Made by a program: the position numbers and the translations under genes. A DNA stretch of 64,000 nt from Salminus brasiliensis (Eukaryota > Chordata > Actinopteri > Characiformes > Bryconidae), in NCBI RefSeq assembly GCF_030463535.1, contig NC_132878.1:90381507-90445506 (forward strand). The letters run 5' to 3'. Position 1 is the stretch's first letter. Every line of letters begins with the position of its first letter. Positions 51,800 to 64,000 of the stretch are shown here, one piece after another. The notes under the pieces were generated by a model. The model ran no database searches, was not told the origin of the DNA, and saw only the letters and a program-made list of their open reading frames with translations.

Positions 51800-54083
51800 T
51801 CAGGCCGACTGGGGTAACCTCAGTTTAAATAATGTCAGTTTGAATAATCTGAAGGGGAGCCTAAGTCTCCAGATTTCCTGCATCACTGTGGACTGTGGGA
51901 GCACAGGCTCTGCTTCCACCACCAGCCCATGGAGCAGGATTTTTCCTTCAGAATGGAATCCACCCAGTATGTTATCATTACCGGGAGCCATGAAAGACAT
52001 CTACAGGGGGTGAACCGCATTCGTCTTCTTTGGGATCTGTTGGAAGTACAAAAGGACAAAGACTGATCAGACATTTCTGCCCAATATTAAAGTGATTATA
52101 CAGTGAAAAATCTGGATCACTCAGAAATCGACTCACATACCTTAAACTTGGGGAATTTCAGCCTCCTGGATTTCTGCCTCACTGTGGGCTGTGGGAGAAC
52201 AGCTTCATCCTCAAGCACCGGCCCACAGAGCAAGATGTCCGAAATCCCATCCTCACAGCTTTGTTTAGAACTGGAAGAAGCAGGAGCTTCTGTAGAGGCA
52301 GCACTGGAGGAGTTATGCACCTTACAGTTCACTGTGAAGAACCTCTTCATCCTCCCTCGAAGTGACTGGGAGGTTCTGAGGAACGGTGCTACAAGGTAAG
52401 CTTTAGCTGCCCTTTTAATTGTAGCACAAAGTGGACTGCAGCTGAAGCAGCCGCACTCCTCCCCCACCGCCTCTACGCTTCGGGAAGTGAGACTTGCCCC
52501 AGCTCTACTGCTGTTGTCTTCCTGAGGTGAACTGATGTCCTGATGAGAAGTGCTTACCCCATCCTGTTCATCAATGACTTCCACAGTGAACCTGCCTATA
52601 ACTCTGGGGACATAAGCAATAAAGAAAAGGTCCTTAGTGTTAGTGAACTAATGCTGTACGTTACCTATTTACAGAACAGCTCTGCACTCTGAGTAACCTT
52701 TATCAGTGCATACTATGTACAGTACACCAAGTGTGTCTCCTTAGTTCCAGTGTTTTCAGAGCTGAGATAGAACACATGGAACAAATGAAGCACTTAATAA
52801 ATGAATTCATAAGTAATATATATTCATAATAATAAATAAACAAACAAACATACTGTATTTTCTTCAACCGCTTAATGGTGTTCTGCTCATCAGCGTCAGT
52901 TTTGGAGGAGAAACCATCTACCTTCTCCCAACCATCTACCTTAGGGTGTTTCTCAGGCATCCCAAACAGATTTTCCTGTGGAGCGCTTTTACCCTCAGCT
53001 ACAGACGGGCCTGCAGCCTCACCCGTTTCACTGTTGATGACAATAAAAGAAACAAATTATAAATGAAACAGCTCAAAGAATCTGGGGGTGTTTCACAAAG
53101 CAGGATTCTTAGTTCAGCCAGAAAAGCCCAGATCCCAGCCTGTCCAATAGAAGAAGACCTGAGGGACATTCCTATCCTCACCATTGGGCTAAAGTTATCT
53201 GGCTAGCTGAGAAATGCCTCTTTGTGAAACACCCCCTGCAGATATTTCTAATGCAGCGGTTTGCTTACCATTCTTGACGTGACTGCAGCCATGGGTGCTT
53301 TTCCACATCTGTCACAGACGGGCGAGTTGAAGGGTCGTACTGCAGCATGTAGGAAATAAAGGCCCGACAGGGCTCCTCCACTGTGATCCCAACTGGATAC
53401 TGCAGGGCTTTACGCTGGACCCGTAGCAATTTATGCGCACGCTTTTCTTTAAAGGGCACGGACCCGGTAACCATTACGTAAAGAACCACTCCCAGGCTCC
53501 ACACATCACTTTTCTTCGGATCATAAGGCTGACACCTAATCACCTCCGGTGCAGCGCAGAAAAGAGTGCAGCAATATGTCTCACTCATTTCTGGGAAGCC
53601 TTTTGAAAAGCGTGAAAGACCAAAGTCTGCTAGCTTGACTTGATAATCAGCTGTCAGCAGAACATTTGTACATTTGAGGTCTCGATGCACAATGTCCTGC
53701 TTGTGCAGGTAGACCACAGCACTGACAAGCTGGGAGAACCAGGTTTTGGCCAGGCCAGTGGGGATGTGGTGGCGCAGCTTGATCTCCCGTTTGAGATCGC
53801 TTATAGCAGCTTCCATCACGATACAGACCTGTCCGTTATTCATCTTAACAATGTTGTGCACCTCAACAATGTGAGGGTGCTTCACTTTTTTCAGAATGGC
53901 GAGTTCCCGGGGCAGAAATTTCTGAACTAAAGTACTTGACCCCCTCCTGCTGTCTATTATTTTAATAGCCACCATGTTGGGGTGCTTTTCAGAGGTGGCC
54001 AGTTTAACCTGGCCAAAATTCCCTTCACCTATCTTGCGCAGCACCGTGTAGCCCATTCGTCTCAGGACTGTCTCAGTGGCCAT
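51800..54083 (-). CDS. TSSK6-like serine/threonine kinase, copy C
   Basis: Exons (minus strand): 54083-53269, 53030-52854, 52603-52141, 52000-51800; 551 residues. Very close to copy A (differs in the kinase exon at F56, V79, V203 and V231) and shares the TLFC activation loop. The last base of exon 2 is A rather than G, so the junction codon becomes CAA (Gln) instead of CGA (Arg) and the donor context is weaker (ACA|GTATGT). All four exons are open. Confidence 0.85.
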
Positions 54084-54288
54084 TTTCTCCCTGTGGATTA
54101 AAAGAGAAGCTGAAAGTTAGAAAGTTTTGAAAGAGAATCAGATGTAGAACCTGTTTCTGGTTCTAGATAAGATGGCTCTAGATAATCGTGTTAACCAAAT
54201 GACATCACTGTCATTTAGACCGTAGAAATCAAGTGTCTCGAGAGCTGCTGAATCCTTGACTGAGCCAATGAGAGAGAGAACACCCCTT

Positions 54289-54380
54289 TTTATAGGGTTC
54301 CGTGATGTCATCGGTATGACATCACAATGGAGAGGTGAGCTGGGGTCAGTGAGGTCAGTTTCTTCATTGGCTGTACAGGA
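54289..54380 (-). promoter_or_regulatory. kinase copy C core promoter
   Basis: TATAAA at 54294-54289, CRE-like palindrome 54325-54302, DR3-like half-sites and CCAAT as in the other copies. Confidence 0.7.
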
Positions 54381-54388
54381 CTGTATGT

Positions 54389-54416
54389 ACACACACACAC
54401 ACACACACACACACAC
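54389..54416. repeat. (AC)14 upstream of kinase copy C
   Basis: Pure AC run of 28 bp at the same relative position as in copy A. Confidence 0.97.
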
Positions 54417-54479
54417 GGTGCTGTGAAAATGTGTCAAAATAAAAGTCACACAAACAAAACAGAAATACAAAATTCTTTC

Positions 54480-56150
54480 AAACTAAAAGCTAAAATTACT
54501 GCTGCACATTTGTGTGCCCTTTTTTGTGCTAATCTGAAAAATGATCTGGAATTTTTTTGTGATGCATTACACCACTACCTCTGACAGAGACCCAGCTTTT
54601 TGACACTGGGCTCTACCTTGAACTCCAAAATACTTTGACAGTCTTCAGATTTATGTAGCACCTGTGCTTACTAAAAGGAGTAATAAAAGTGTCACTAACA
54701 TCTAACTAGGTTCGGTCAGCGGTATGTCTTTAAATCAGAGACGATTTGACGGGAAGTTGAAGGATTAACACATTTATTGCTCCACAAATGATGCAATAAA
54801 ACATTCAGCGCTGATTTTATAAAATAAAGAAGAATAATGAAATAAAATAGAGCTCTTTCAAACAAAATAGAAAAAATGGTTTCGAATAGGAAAATAGGGA
54901 GGAGTCCCTTTTATGAAAAACACACTGTCCCTTAATTAAGTGGAGTTCCGGATCCAAGATAGAGTTCAGTTCGTATCCTTCAATGGATGTAGTGAAGGAA
55001 TGATGCTTAATGCGGTTATGACTGTGTCTAAGACCTGTCTACCCGGGTAGGATAAATGGTATGCTTAAGGTCTTTTCTGCTGTCGTATAAGCAACTGGAG
55101 ATATCCGAAAGTTCTTCTGCATGCAGTCGTACGGTAGGCCACACCGCTTCTACAACCATCAGCAGTCTCACTGCGCTGGATTCGCCATCAGATAATTTCC
55201 CCACTCATTTTCTGGCTCTAGAAAAAAAAACAATCTACACAACAGTGCAGTACAGTAAATTATTCTGTTTCTAACATAAGATCTCATGAACTTTGTCTTT
55301 CAGTTCAGAGTAACATGTTACAACCAACTAATGGTATACTTACAAAATATGAACTGGCTTTTTAAACATCACAGCAACATTAATATTTAATCATGTAAAG
55401 AATTACCATACATCACAATAACAATTTAGTATTTTATCAATGACAATAAATTGCTGTTTTACTGTTTTTATCTATTTTAATCTGCAACTAATATTTTTAT
55501 CCTTTTTAACATTCATTTGAATAAAACCATAGCTACACTTATTTAAAGTGCACATTCTGATATCCATAATATATCCAATAACAACATTACTTAAACCATA
55601 AACCATTAAAGTACGTAAAATCAACCAACAAATGTTATAAAGCTCATCAAAATACATGTACTGTCTCTTTAAGGCTTCACTAGGCTAGTGCTGGTACTGA
55701 CCGACTAGCCTTAACTTGGCGATTAGCGCTAGCTAGCGGTTAGCATCGGCCTGCGATTAGCAGTAACCATCTCTTTTTACTAAGCACTAGAACATTTTCA
55801 TAACTCTGATTGGTTTTTTATTTCCCCCATTTCTCTTGCATAATATCTAACTTTAATACAGTAAGGTGAAATCTCCCATTCAGAGTTTAGCCAAGATAGC
55901 AGAGCAAAGGAATTGCTGCTCTGACTCACCGGAGCTCTTTAAACACTTTAAATACTCGACGGAAATACTCGACAGAACTGCTTCCTTTCAGGCTTTATAG
56001 CTGAAATACTGACATAAGAGCAGCGTATTAGTCTTAGTATATGACAATATTCAACATTTTAGGGGTATTATGCAATATTTCCATACAGGAATCTTCTATC
56101 TACCGCAGCACGATGCACACGCGGTTCTACCATCAGAGAAAAAAGGAAAG
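54480..56150. other. unit C distal flank, no gene
   Basis: Matches unit A. Holds an extra GCTAGC-rich segment at about 55717-55862 and ends where the LINE is inserted. Confidence 0.55.
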
Positions 56151-56972
56151 TCAAGTCAAATTTATTTGTATAGCTTTTTACAACTGTTGTCGTCACAAAG
56201 CAGCTTTACATAATTAGTACTTAATAAAGAACAGAGACAGAGAAGAAAGAAGGAATAACATAAGGCGTCAAAGACCCCAGTGAGCAAGCCAACTGCGACA
56301 GTGGCAAGGAAAAACTCCCTCAGAGCTGGAGGAAGAAACCTTGGGAGGAACCAAGACTCACAAGGGGGACCCGACCCATCCTCCTCTGATCAGACTGTTT
56401 TAAACATTAATGATAAAAATTACCAAACCAGATACAACAGAAAGTTGATAGTGGTGATATTAATAGTGTCAGACAGGCACGAGTCCATCTAGGTTTCAGC
56501 ACGGCCACCAAACAGGCAGCAGCGGCTGGCGGGTGAGCCATGGGTGGTGGCGGGTTGGGGGGGGACCCGCTGGCCGGACTGGTAGGTGGCAGCTGGTTAG
56601 ATGCAGGTAGAGGGGACCTCAGCGGGCAATCTTCCTGCAGATCGGGCTGGGTGGCCATTTACTCGGGGAAGGTAAAGAGAGAGAAGTTAGTTCTAAGAGG
56701 AATTTTATGGAGTGCAGAGAATGTTGAGAATCAGCATCTGGGTATGTCTGACGACTCCGGCAGGTCTGACTATAACAGCCTAATTAAAAGGAGAGAGCCA
56801 GAAGGTAACACAGACACGGGAGCACCCTGAAAACGCCTGCATCTATCTGCTCCACCGTCCACAAACCTGAGTGATCGCATGTAAGCAGCGAGACGACAGC
56901 TCCAGCATCTCAGTATACTACAATTCCCTGGGTCCGCGAACCCCTGGACCTGCAGCCCTTATCTAAGAAACA
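56151..56972 (-). other. LINE 3' UTR
   Basis: Non-coding. Holds the tail shared with 31222, 43126 and 51340, and the segment shared with 38245-38390. Ends with GTCAAGTCAAATTTATTTG on the plus strand. Confidence 0.7.
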
Positions 56973-59945
56973 TTAATTACCAAAAGCTAAACTAAACATA
57001 TGAGTTTTCAGCTTAGATTTAAAGATTGAGACTGTGTCTGAGTCCCGAACATTATCTGGAAAGTTATTCCAGAGTTGGGGGGCTTTATAAGAAAAGGCTC
57101 TTCCCCCTGCTGAGGTTTTCTGAATTTTGAGAACGAGTAAGTTTCCAGCACCCTGAGATCTAAGTAGTCTTGATGGTTCGTAATATGTAATAAGATCCCG
57201 CAGGTACTCAGGAGCGAGGCCATGTAGGGCTTTATATGTTAATAGAAGAATTTTGTAATCAATACGGAATTTAACTGGGAGCCAATGAAGTGCTGATAGA
57301 ACTGGACTGATATGGTCAAATCTTCTAGTTTTAGTAAGGACCCTGGCTGCAGCATTTTGAACCAGCTGAAGTTTATTGAGGTTCCTGCTGGAACAACCTG
57401 ACAGTAGTGCATTACAGCAATCTAGTCTTGAGGTAATAAAAGCATGTACTAGTTTTTCTGCGTCCTATAGAGATAAGGAGTTTCTTAGTTTGGAGATGTT
57501 CCTAAGCTACATAAAGGCTGTTCTACTAATATTGGCTATATGCTGCTCAAATGATAAATCTGAGTCGAATATGACACAAAGATTTTTAGCTGCTAGATCA
57601 GGAATGATGGAAGCATCAGCCAAGTCTAACATTAAGTCTGATAGTTTATTTCTAGAGTCTTTTGGACCTAAAAGGAGAACCTCGGTTTTGTCACTGTTGA
57701 GAAGAAGGAAGTTATGTGACATCCAGAGTTTTATATCTTTTACACAGTCCTCCATTTACTGTAATCTAAATTTATCGTCAGGTTTGGCTGATATATAGAG
57801 CCATGTGTCATCTGCAAAACACTGGAATTTAACCCCATGTCTGCTTATAACTGAGCCCAGTGGTAATTTGTAAAATGTAAATAATAGTGGTCCTAAAATT
57901 GAGCCTTGCGGAACTCCATATCTTACTTCTACATAGTTTGAAGATAAATCTTTGTTCTTCACGAACTGATAGCGTCCAGTTAGATAAGATTGGAACCATG
58001 ATAGGACTGTTCCTGTGATTCCAACCATTTTCTCTAATCTTTCTAGTAATATAGTATGATCTATTGTAGCAAAGGCTGCACTAAGGTCTAGTGGGGCTAA
58101 TAAAGATACATAGCCTTGATCAGAGGCATGAAGGAGATCATTTGTAATTTTCACTAGGGCTGTCTCTGTGCTGTAAATGGGTCTGAATCCAGATTGGAAT
58201 TTCTCATACATGTAATTTTTACTCAGGTATAAGCAGAGTTGTTGGGCCACAGCTTTTTCTAATATCTTAGATACGAAAGTTAAGTTGGAGATGGGTCTAT
58301 AATTAGACAATACACTAGGATCAAGATTTGGTTTCTTGAGTAAAGGTTTTATGACTGCTATTTTAAGGGTTTGGGGTACATGCCCAAGGCTAAGGGATGA
58401 ATTTACAATTGTTAAAAGAGGTCTGATTATGATTGGGAGAATTTCTTTTAGTATGTTAGAGGGAATTGGGTCAAGTGCCCAAGTTGTACAATTTGCTGAG
58501 GAAATAATTTTTTCTAGTTCTGGCTGTGGAAGTGGGTAGAAGGCTTCCAGCCTTTGTTCTACAACTAAGTTATGTTCTAAAACAGCTCCACCAGGTGACG
58601 GCCATGTTTGATTTAATAAGCAGGGTTGGATTTGTTGTCTAATATTTTCTATTTTATTATTAAAATAATTCATAAAAACATGACTGGTTAAAGATGTTGG
58701 AATCTGGGGTTGAGAATCTGCCTGGCTTTTAGTAAGTTTAGAGATCTCACTAAAAAGAACTCTGGGATTGTTTTTGATTTTCTCGATCAGCGAGGCCAAA
58801 TACGCTGAGCGAGCTTTAATGAGTGCATTTCTATATTGACTAAGGCTGTCCTTCCAGTCAGAGTGGAACACCTCTAGTTTGGTCGTCCGCCATTTACACT
58901 CTAGTTTCCGCACTGATTGTTTTAAGGTACGAGTTTGATCACTGTACCACGGTGCGAGCCTTTTTTGCCTTGTCATTTTACTTTTAAACGGTGCTACTTT
59001 GCTTAAGGTTGATCGAAGGGTATTTTCTAGATCATTTGTTAATTTAATGAGCTCCGTTTGGTCTGATGGAGTGTGAGCTAAGGTCAATAGGGATAGGAGT
59101 TTTTCAGTAAACTGTACAGCTGTCATTGGGGTTACTGTGCGCTTTAGACAGTGTTGGGGAGAAGAATTAACATTTTGCCTAAGATGTAGCTCAAAGGAGA
59201 TTAGATAATGGTCTGATATTACTGAGCTCTGAGGTACAATATTTAGATGATCAATGCTCACACTCAGGGTCAGGACTAGATCTAGGGCATGGTTACAGTA
59301 ATGTGTGGGTCCAGTTACGTTTTGTATGATTCTGACAGAATCTAAAACTGATACAAACACCTTTGTTAATGGATCATCTGCTTTTTCAAAATGAATATTA
59401 AAGTCTCCTACTATTATAACTTTGTCGCTGCACACTGCCAAGTCTGCAGCAAAATCACTAAATTCTTTTATAAATTCAGAATATGGCCCTGGAGGCCTAT
59501 AGATATTAATTAGTGTGAATGCATTTTTATTTGTGGCTGAATTTGATATATTAATGTAGAGAATCTCAAAAGAAGTGAAGGTGTTACAGTGTTTTTGAAT
59601 AATATCTAGTGTATTCTGATAGATTATATATACTCCACCTCCTCTGCCTGATAATCTAGGGCTATGTACATATTTATAACCTGCAGGGGTGGCTTCATTT
59701 AGTGCTACATATTGATCAGGTCTAATCCAGGTTTCAGTGAAGCAGAGAACGTCTAGTTTCTGATCACATATAATTTCATTTACAATAACTGCTTTCGAGT
59801 TTAGTGATCTAATGTTAAGTAGACTTAGCTTTAGGTCTGAGTTGCTGCTGTTATCGTTTGATTGTGAGAATTTAACACTGATTAAATTATTAAAATGATC
59901 TGATCTAGATGTTCTATGTTTGGGTTTAATTCGGGGCACAGACAC
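56973..59945 (-). pseudogene. LINE ORF2: endonuclease and reverse transcriptase
   Basis: Open for 729 codons, then broken by stops at 57756-57758 (TAA), 57507-57509 (TAG) and 57465-57467 (TAG), continuing in the same frame to a final TAA at 56973. Endonuclease motifs: LLNIRSLN, TETW, GDFNIHF, SDHYLISF. RT motifs: NYRPISNL, FQSGFRP, LDLSAAFATIDH (usually AFDTIDH), GVPQGSILGP, CFADDTWLY. The C-terminal domain with LHWLPVKFRIDYK follows the stops. The stops make it inactive unless read through. Confidence 0.88.
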
Positions 59946-60052
59946 AGTCTCAATACAGTGAAACCTGGGTGACGCCTCAAAGCAGCTCTCAGACGGTGGG
60001 TTTAGCCTGTCTGTCTGCGGCCTGGTCTCGGCTCTGGATTGTCAGCAGCCTT

Positions 60053-60962
60053 TTACACTCCTCTGCGACTAACTAGCAGACTGTGGGCTATGCTGCACGA
60101 AAGTGGGGCAGCACCCTTCCGTGTGGGGTGGACGCCATCCCTACCTAAAAAAACAGGCTTGCCCTCAAACTTTAACCAATTATCTATGAAGCCCACATGA
60201 TTTTCTGAACACCACTTGGACACCCAGCGGTTCAGCACCGCGCCTCATTGGGATGGGACCAGAGCAAATTACAGCATCTGACATCGTCTGGGCCAGTTTA
60301 ACCACCTCTTTATTATTATCCTTACCCTATTATATATTATCCTTCATAACTTCTGACTGCCGCAGACGAATATCATTGGCCCCTACATGAATAACTATCC
60401 TTGAATATCTCCTGTTTGCTAACCGCTTAAGGTTGCCGCTAATGTCCGGTGCTCTGGCTCCCAGTAAACGGCTAACGGTCACTGCTGGAGCCCCTAAAGG
60501 ACTAGCTATCTTCACGTGAACAATAGAGTCTCCTATTACCAGAGTACTGTGAACAGGCTCCTCAGCGGGTGTTTCGCTGAGCAGGGCAAACCTGTTTGAC
60601 ACGCGAATCGGGGGGGGAGTGTGATGTTCCGGTGGGCTAGCTTCGGCCTTAGCGCTAGCATTAACCTTAGCTTTCCGACTATGCCGCCGAGACATCACCC
60701 ATTCGCCCTGTTATGAGGGCTCTAACGCCGGAGTGGGGGGTGCTGGCTCTCCATAAGGCATCCGGGGCTACTCCTGCTCTCTATCCTTCAGTAACCCCAT
60801 GATGCTCACCTCTAACTGCTCCACCTTTTCCACCAGAGAGCTAACTAACTCACATTTAGTACAAATGCTATCCTTATCACTAGTGGTGGAAAAAGGGTCT
60901 AGACTAAACATGCCACACTTCTCACGCTCAAAAAGTCCAGCAACAGCCATCATAAAATACAC
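60053..60962 (-). pseudogene. LINE ORF1: coiled coil and SGNH-esterase-like
   Basis: Three open pieces: 60962-60768 with a CTKCELVSSLVEKVEQLE coiled-coil-like start; 60698-60330 with the esterase blocks LVIGDSIV and HVGANDIRL; and 60238-60053 with GRDGVHPTRKGA, the His block. Stops and shifts separate them. Esterase-type ORF1 proteins are known in L2 and CR1 LINEs. Confidence 0.78.
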
Positions 60963-61241
60963 TTACTGCTTTCAGCTGATTTGGGCACAGAAATAAAGGT
61001 TGTTGTAGGGGTACTCCGCTGTTCAGTCTTTTTGTAAAACTGTGGACTGTAAACACAACCTAAAAGCAGTTACCACAAAGTAGATGACTAAACAGATATA
61101 AAAAATAAGCACTAGAAAGTGATAGAAAGCAGAAAACACAAGATAAACACGGAGACAGTGATTTCTCCAAGGTCCGGGTCAGGAGTCAGGATTTCCCACA
61201 AGGGTTAGCGGCAAGGGTCCAGTCCAGCGGGCAGCGGGTCA

Positions 61242-61500
61242 ACACCTAAAATGTGAACGACTGATAAAAGCATTGCCCATCACATCGTAGTGGATTCTGA
61301 TGAGTAGCCTTTTATTGACCACTTCTTCCAGACGTCCCTTACGCTTGGTCATGGGACTATTTGGACATACACTCTTTATGTTTCTCTCTACCATTATCAA
61401 CTTCCAGTTTCTCAAATGTTCACAATAGTTGTCAGATAACTGGGAACCAGAAGCTTTTGTCCTCGGGTTCCACGTTCCCACATGTGTATGCCCACCAGAG
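61242..61500 (-). CDS. unrecognised ORF at the left edge of unit D
   Basis: Homologue of 38694-38945 with DNYCEHLRNWKLIMVERNIK and IHYDVMGNAF. A small deletion removes the GLPKQLA segment, and the frame is open into a different upstream context. Function unknown. Confidence 0.35.
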
Positions 61501-61739
61501 TCAGTAATGGGACCAGGAGGAGTAAAACATGGGCATTCTACAATGTATTTGGAGCCTAGAAATGGGATTAAGGTGGGCTGAAATGATGGGACCATCTGAA
61601 TTTGTTCAGAACTATAAATTAATAAATGTAACATTAGACATTACTTAAATGTAAATTGAACATTAGATAAACTTCATCAAACACAAAACACATTTTTGAT
61701 GATTATTTTATTGATATGAGGAGCAAATCACCAACATGC

Positions 61740-61995
61740 AAACGATCACCACCCCACCTTCTCCCTAATTCTCCAACTCATTCCAGAAGTACTGAATAGA
61801 GCCCCATCATCATTCCAGAGAACACAGTCACACTGCTCCACAGCTCAGTGCTGAGGGGCTTTATACCCCTTCAGCCCACTCCTGGCATTAGGCAGCATGG
61901 TGCTAATAGGTTCATGTTTATCTGCTCTTGCTAAGAGTCTTATTCTATTGCCAGGACTTCTCTACAGGGACTAGACAAGCTGAACTTGTGCATTT
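61740..61995 (+). mobile_element. MITE fragment in unit D
   Basis: The longest of the three unit copies, retaining most of the interior up to the word CATTTGCATCTGTGTC. Confidence 0.7.
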
Positions 61996-62013
61996 GCATC
62001 TGTGTCAAATTAT

Positions 62014-62248
62014 ACAATCACACACAGTATACACACCTTATACACACACTATACACACATTATACACACACTATACACACACTATTCACACATTATACAC
62101 ATAATACACACCTTATACACACACTATACACACATTATACATACATTATACACATAATACACTATATACACACACTCTGCGCACATGCACACACTATACA
62201 TATATTATACATACACTATACACTATACACACACTATACATACAGCAT
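62014..62248. repeat. CACACTATA-type minisatellite, unit D
   Basis: Same array as 27936-28045 but more than twice as long. Units B and C lack it. Confidence 0.88.
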
Positions 62249-62964
62249 GTACTCACACTCCAGAATGGGCCAAACATGAATCTATGAATTGTACAGAAGT
62301 GTTTCAGTGTTGTTTTAATGCTAAATGTAATGAATAAAATGTTAAGAAATACATTTATACCATTTCCTCTCATTCATAACTGAGAGAAAAATGAATATTA
62401 TCAATGTTCATTCAGACTAACCGAGTCAGAAAAACAGGTGCTGCTTAAAAGCTGCTTATAGTGAGTACCGTTCAGCTGTGTAAGAGCTGTGTAAATGTAC
62501 TGCTGCAGTAATATTTCCTCAGTGCAGTTTACAGGAAGGGACACATTAGTTGCTATTACATATAAACCCAATAGACCAATCAACCAATTCTATTTCCTGT
62601 ATGTCTGTTTCCTTTAATGAAAAGAGAGCAGACAGGATCTATAGATATTCATTCCAGTCCTGCACATCACCCGATTTTCTGATTTTACTAATGAGCTCTC
62701 CTCAGTGAAGGAGACCACCATTCTGCTGCTTAACAAAGAAGTGAAGCAAATTAGAGAAATTAGTATTGTGGTGCATGGGTGGAAATAAGACTTGTGAACA
62801 ATGCAGCAGCCGATGGATCCAGATTAGTGCAGATACTCCGACCCTCGGCTCCCCGGCTCCCCTCAGTGAGGATTAGGCTTTAGATTAAGGCACTCATTTA
62901 AATCACCATTAAAAAAATCCTTCTTTGGATATTTTCTGTTAATATGCTATTATTATTATTACTA

Positions 62965-62995
<31 letters not shown>

Positions 62996-63849
62996 TATTA
63001 TATCATATTTACTTTTATTATTGTATTAACATCACTATAATGACTTTATCAGTACACCAAACATAACAAGAAAAATAACTACTCTTTTATAGTTTGTGTA
63101 AAGAGCATAGAGAGAATAGAGAGGCTAATTTTAATGGTTATTATCTTGTAAATAGGATTTACAGCAGCCTTTGTAAAAGTAAAAGTAAAGCTCAAATAAA
63201 TTGGGTTGCCAGATTTGGGCATGGTGCTGCTTTCCTTGTTTCCACTCTAAAACTGTACAAATTTAAATAACATCCCTTTATATAGGATATTATAAGCTAT
63301 AATTATTATAGCACATTGTAGAATATAATCTATAATATACTTTCAACAGTGTAAATAATATAAACTACACATCAGAAGTTTTAACATGTATATAATATTT
63401 CAAGTGGGTTTAACTTTTGAATTTACTGTGTCTATCTGTAGCATTTTGTTTCCATCATTCCCTTTTCAATATATCATTATTGACGTTGCTTTTTCAGTGT
63501 TCTTTAATCCTATGATGTTACAATCATTTAAACCTGTGAAGAAAAATGGGTTTTATACTATTGAACAAGTAAGAAAGTAAGAAACCAACAGACAGAATTG
63601 TTTGTGAATAATTATTTATTATAATATTTTACATTTTTATAGATCCTCTATAAGATACTGGAACAGCTGTGTTTTTTTAAGGAATATTTATTATTATTGT
63701 ATCATCTTATAATAAAATCTTTCTGATAAATGATCAGCTCTTTAGTTTTACACACTCTGGGTCAGGTCTGAGATCTTACACCTGGACTAATCTGAGATTC
63801 ATCTTCAGAGCTCAGACTCAGGTAGAGAGATGGTAAATATCTAGTTTTT
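62249..63849. other. unit D non-coding spacer
   Basis: Matches the spacers of the other units, with a deletion joining 62940 to the (TTA)n run at 62946-63000. No gene seen. Confidence 0.6.
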
Positions 63850-64000
63850 ACTCTAGGAGGAAAAAAGAAACTGGCTTTCCTCGACACAATGGAGCAGCAG
63901 CTCTACTCGGAGCCTCTCCGAGATAACAGAAGACTGAGCGGGAGACCACCATGGCCTCAGATCTGGAGGTGCTGATTCTCATACTGACCACTGCAAACTG
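63850..64000 (-). pseudogene. LINE fragment, unit D, cut by window end
   Basis: The end-most 150 bases of the shared LINE fragment (GGAGGAAAAAAGAAACTGGC onward); the rest lies beyond the window. Confidence 0.7.

Larger units (their letters stand above)
47798..56150. repeat. tandem segmental duplication, unit C
   Basis: Homology to B starts abruptly at ATCACCCGATTTT, inside the unit, so the first 0.9 kb is absent. At the right end it matches A up to AAAAAAGGAAAG, where an L2-type LINE is inserted. Carries about 145 bp near 55717-55862 that A lacks. Confidence 0.92.
56151..61225 (-). mobile_element. L2/CR1-type LINE, nearly complete, inactive
   Basis: On the minus strand: 5' region (61225-60963), esterase-type ORF1 (60962-60053, broken), ORF2 with endonuclease and RT (59945-56973, three internal stops), and a 3' UTR with the tail at 56151-56400. 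Inserted exactly at the end of unit C sequence. Five kilobases is a usual length for the group. Confidence 0.8.
61236..64000. repeat. tandem segmental duplication, unit D (cut by window end)
   Basis: Starts GGGTCAACACCTAAAATGTG and is collinear with A and B, with an internal deletion at about 62945 that joins two distant segments at a (TTA)n tract. The window ends inside the LINE RT fragment, before the kinase position. Confidence 0.9.

Overview
This window looks like vertebrate nuclear DNA from a bony fish. It has a large intron-rich gene with GT-AG introns, abundant (CA)n, (CT)n and (TTA)n microsatellites, tRNA-derived SINEs, Tc1-like transposons, LINEs and a Ty3/gypsy-type element. The repeat families suggest a teleost, perhaps an otophysan such as a characin or catfish; that last step is inference. 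No prokaryotic features are present.

Left part (1-23,715, + strand): one gene, phf1, a Polycomb-like PRC2 accessory factor. I assembled it from about 14 exons with consistent splice phases: Tudor, PHD1, PHD2, extended-homology region, a basic stretch, and the conserved C-terminal chromo-like end that stops at 23,715. Counted from the ATG at 625 the exons sum to 1,512 nt, or 503 residues. Its introns hold a 3.2-kb palindrome-rich repeat array, Tc1-related MITEs, SINEs, and a Tc1 relic that contains a smaller inverted-repeat element built from a telomere-like minisatellite.

Middle (23,716-27,278): intergenic DNA with a MITE, a Tc1-like fragment and a SINE tail.

Right part (27,279-64,000): a segmental tandem array. 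Units A (27,279-35,914), B (38,691-46,417) and C (47,798-56,150) each carry, on the minus strand, an intact TSSK6-like serine/threonine kinase gene. Unit D (from 61,236) is cut by the window end before its kinase would appear. The kinase domain is a single exon whose apparent stop codon lies inside a splice donor. Three more exons add a C-terminal extension of about 280 residues that stays in frame in all three copies. Each copy has the same compact promoter: CCAAT, a DR3 nuclear-receptor-like site, a CRE-like palindrome and a TATA box. In the coding exons the copies differ by in-frame indels only. A decayed piece of a further, older copy lies between B and C.

The units also share a LINE reverse-transcriptase fragment and an L2-type LINE tail. 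Between units lie a Ty3/gypsy relic (36,030-38,019), Tc1 ends, a SINE, and a nearly complete but broken L2/CR1-type LINE (56,151-61,225) with an esterase-type ORF1 and an endonuclease-RT ORF2. The most noteworthy biology is this recent local amplification of a probable male-germline kinase gene with an unusual multi-exon tail.
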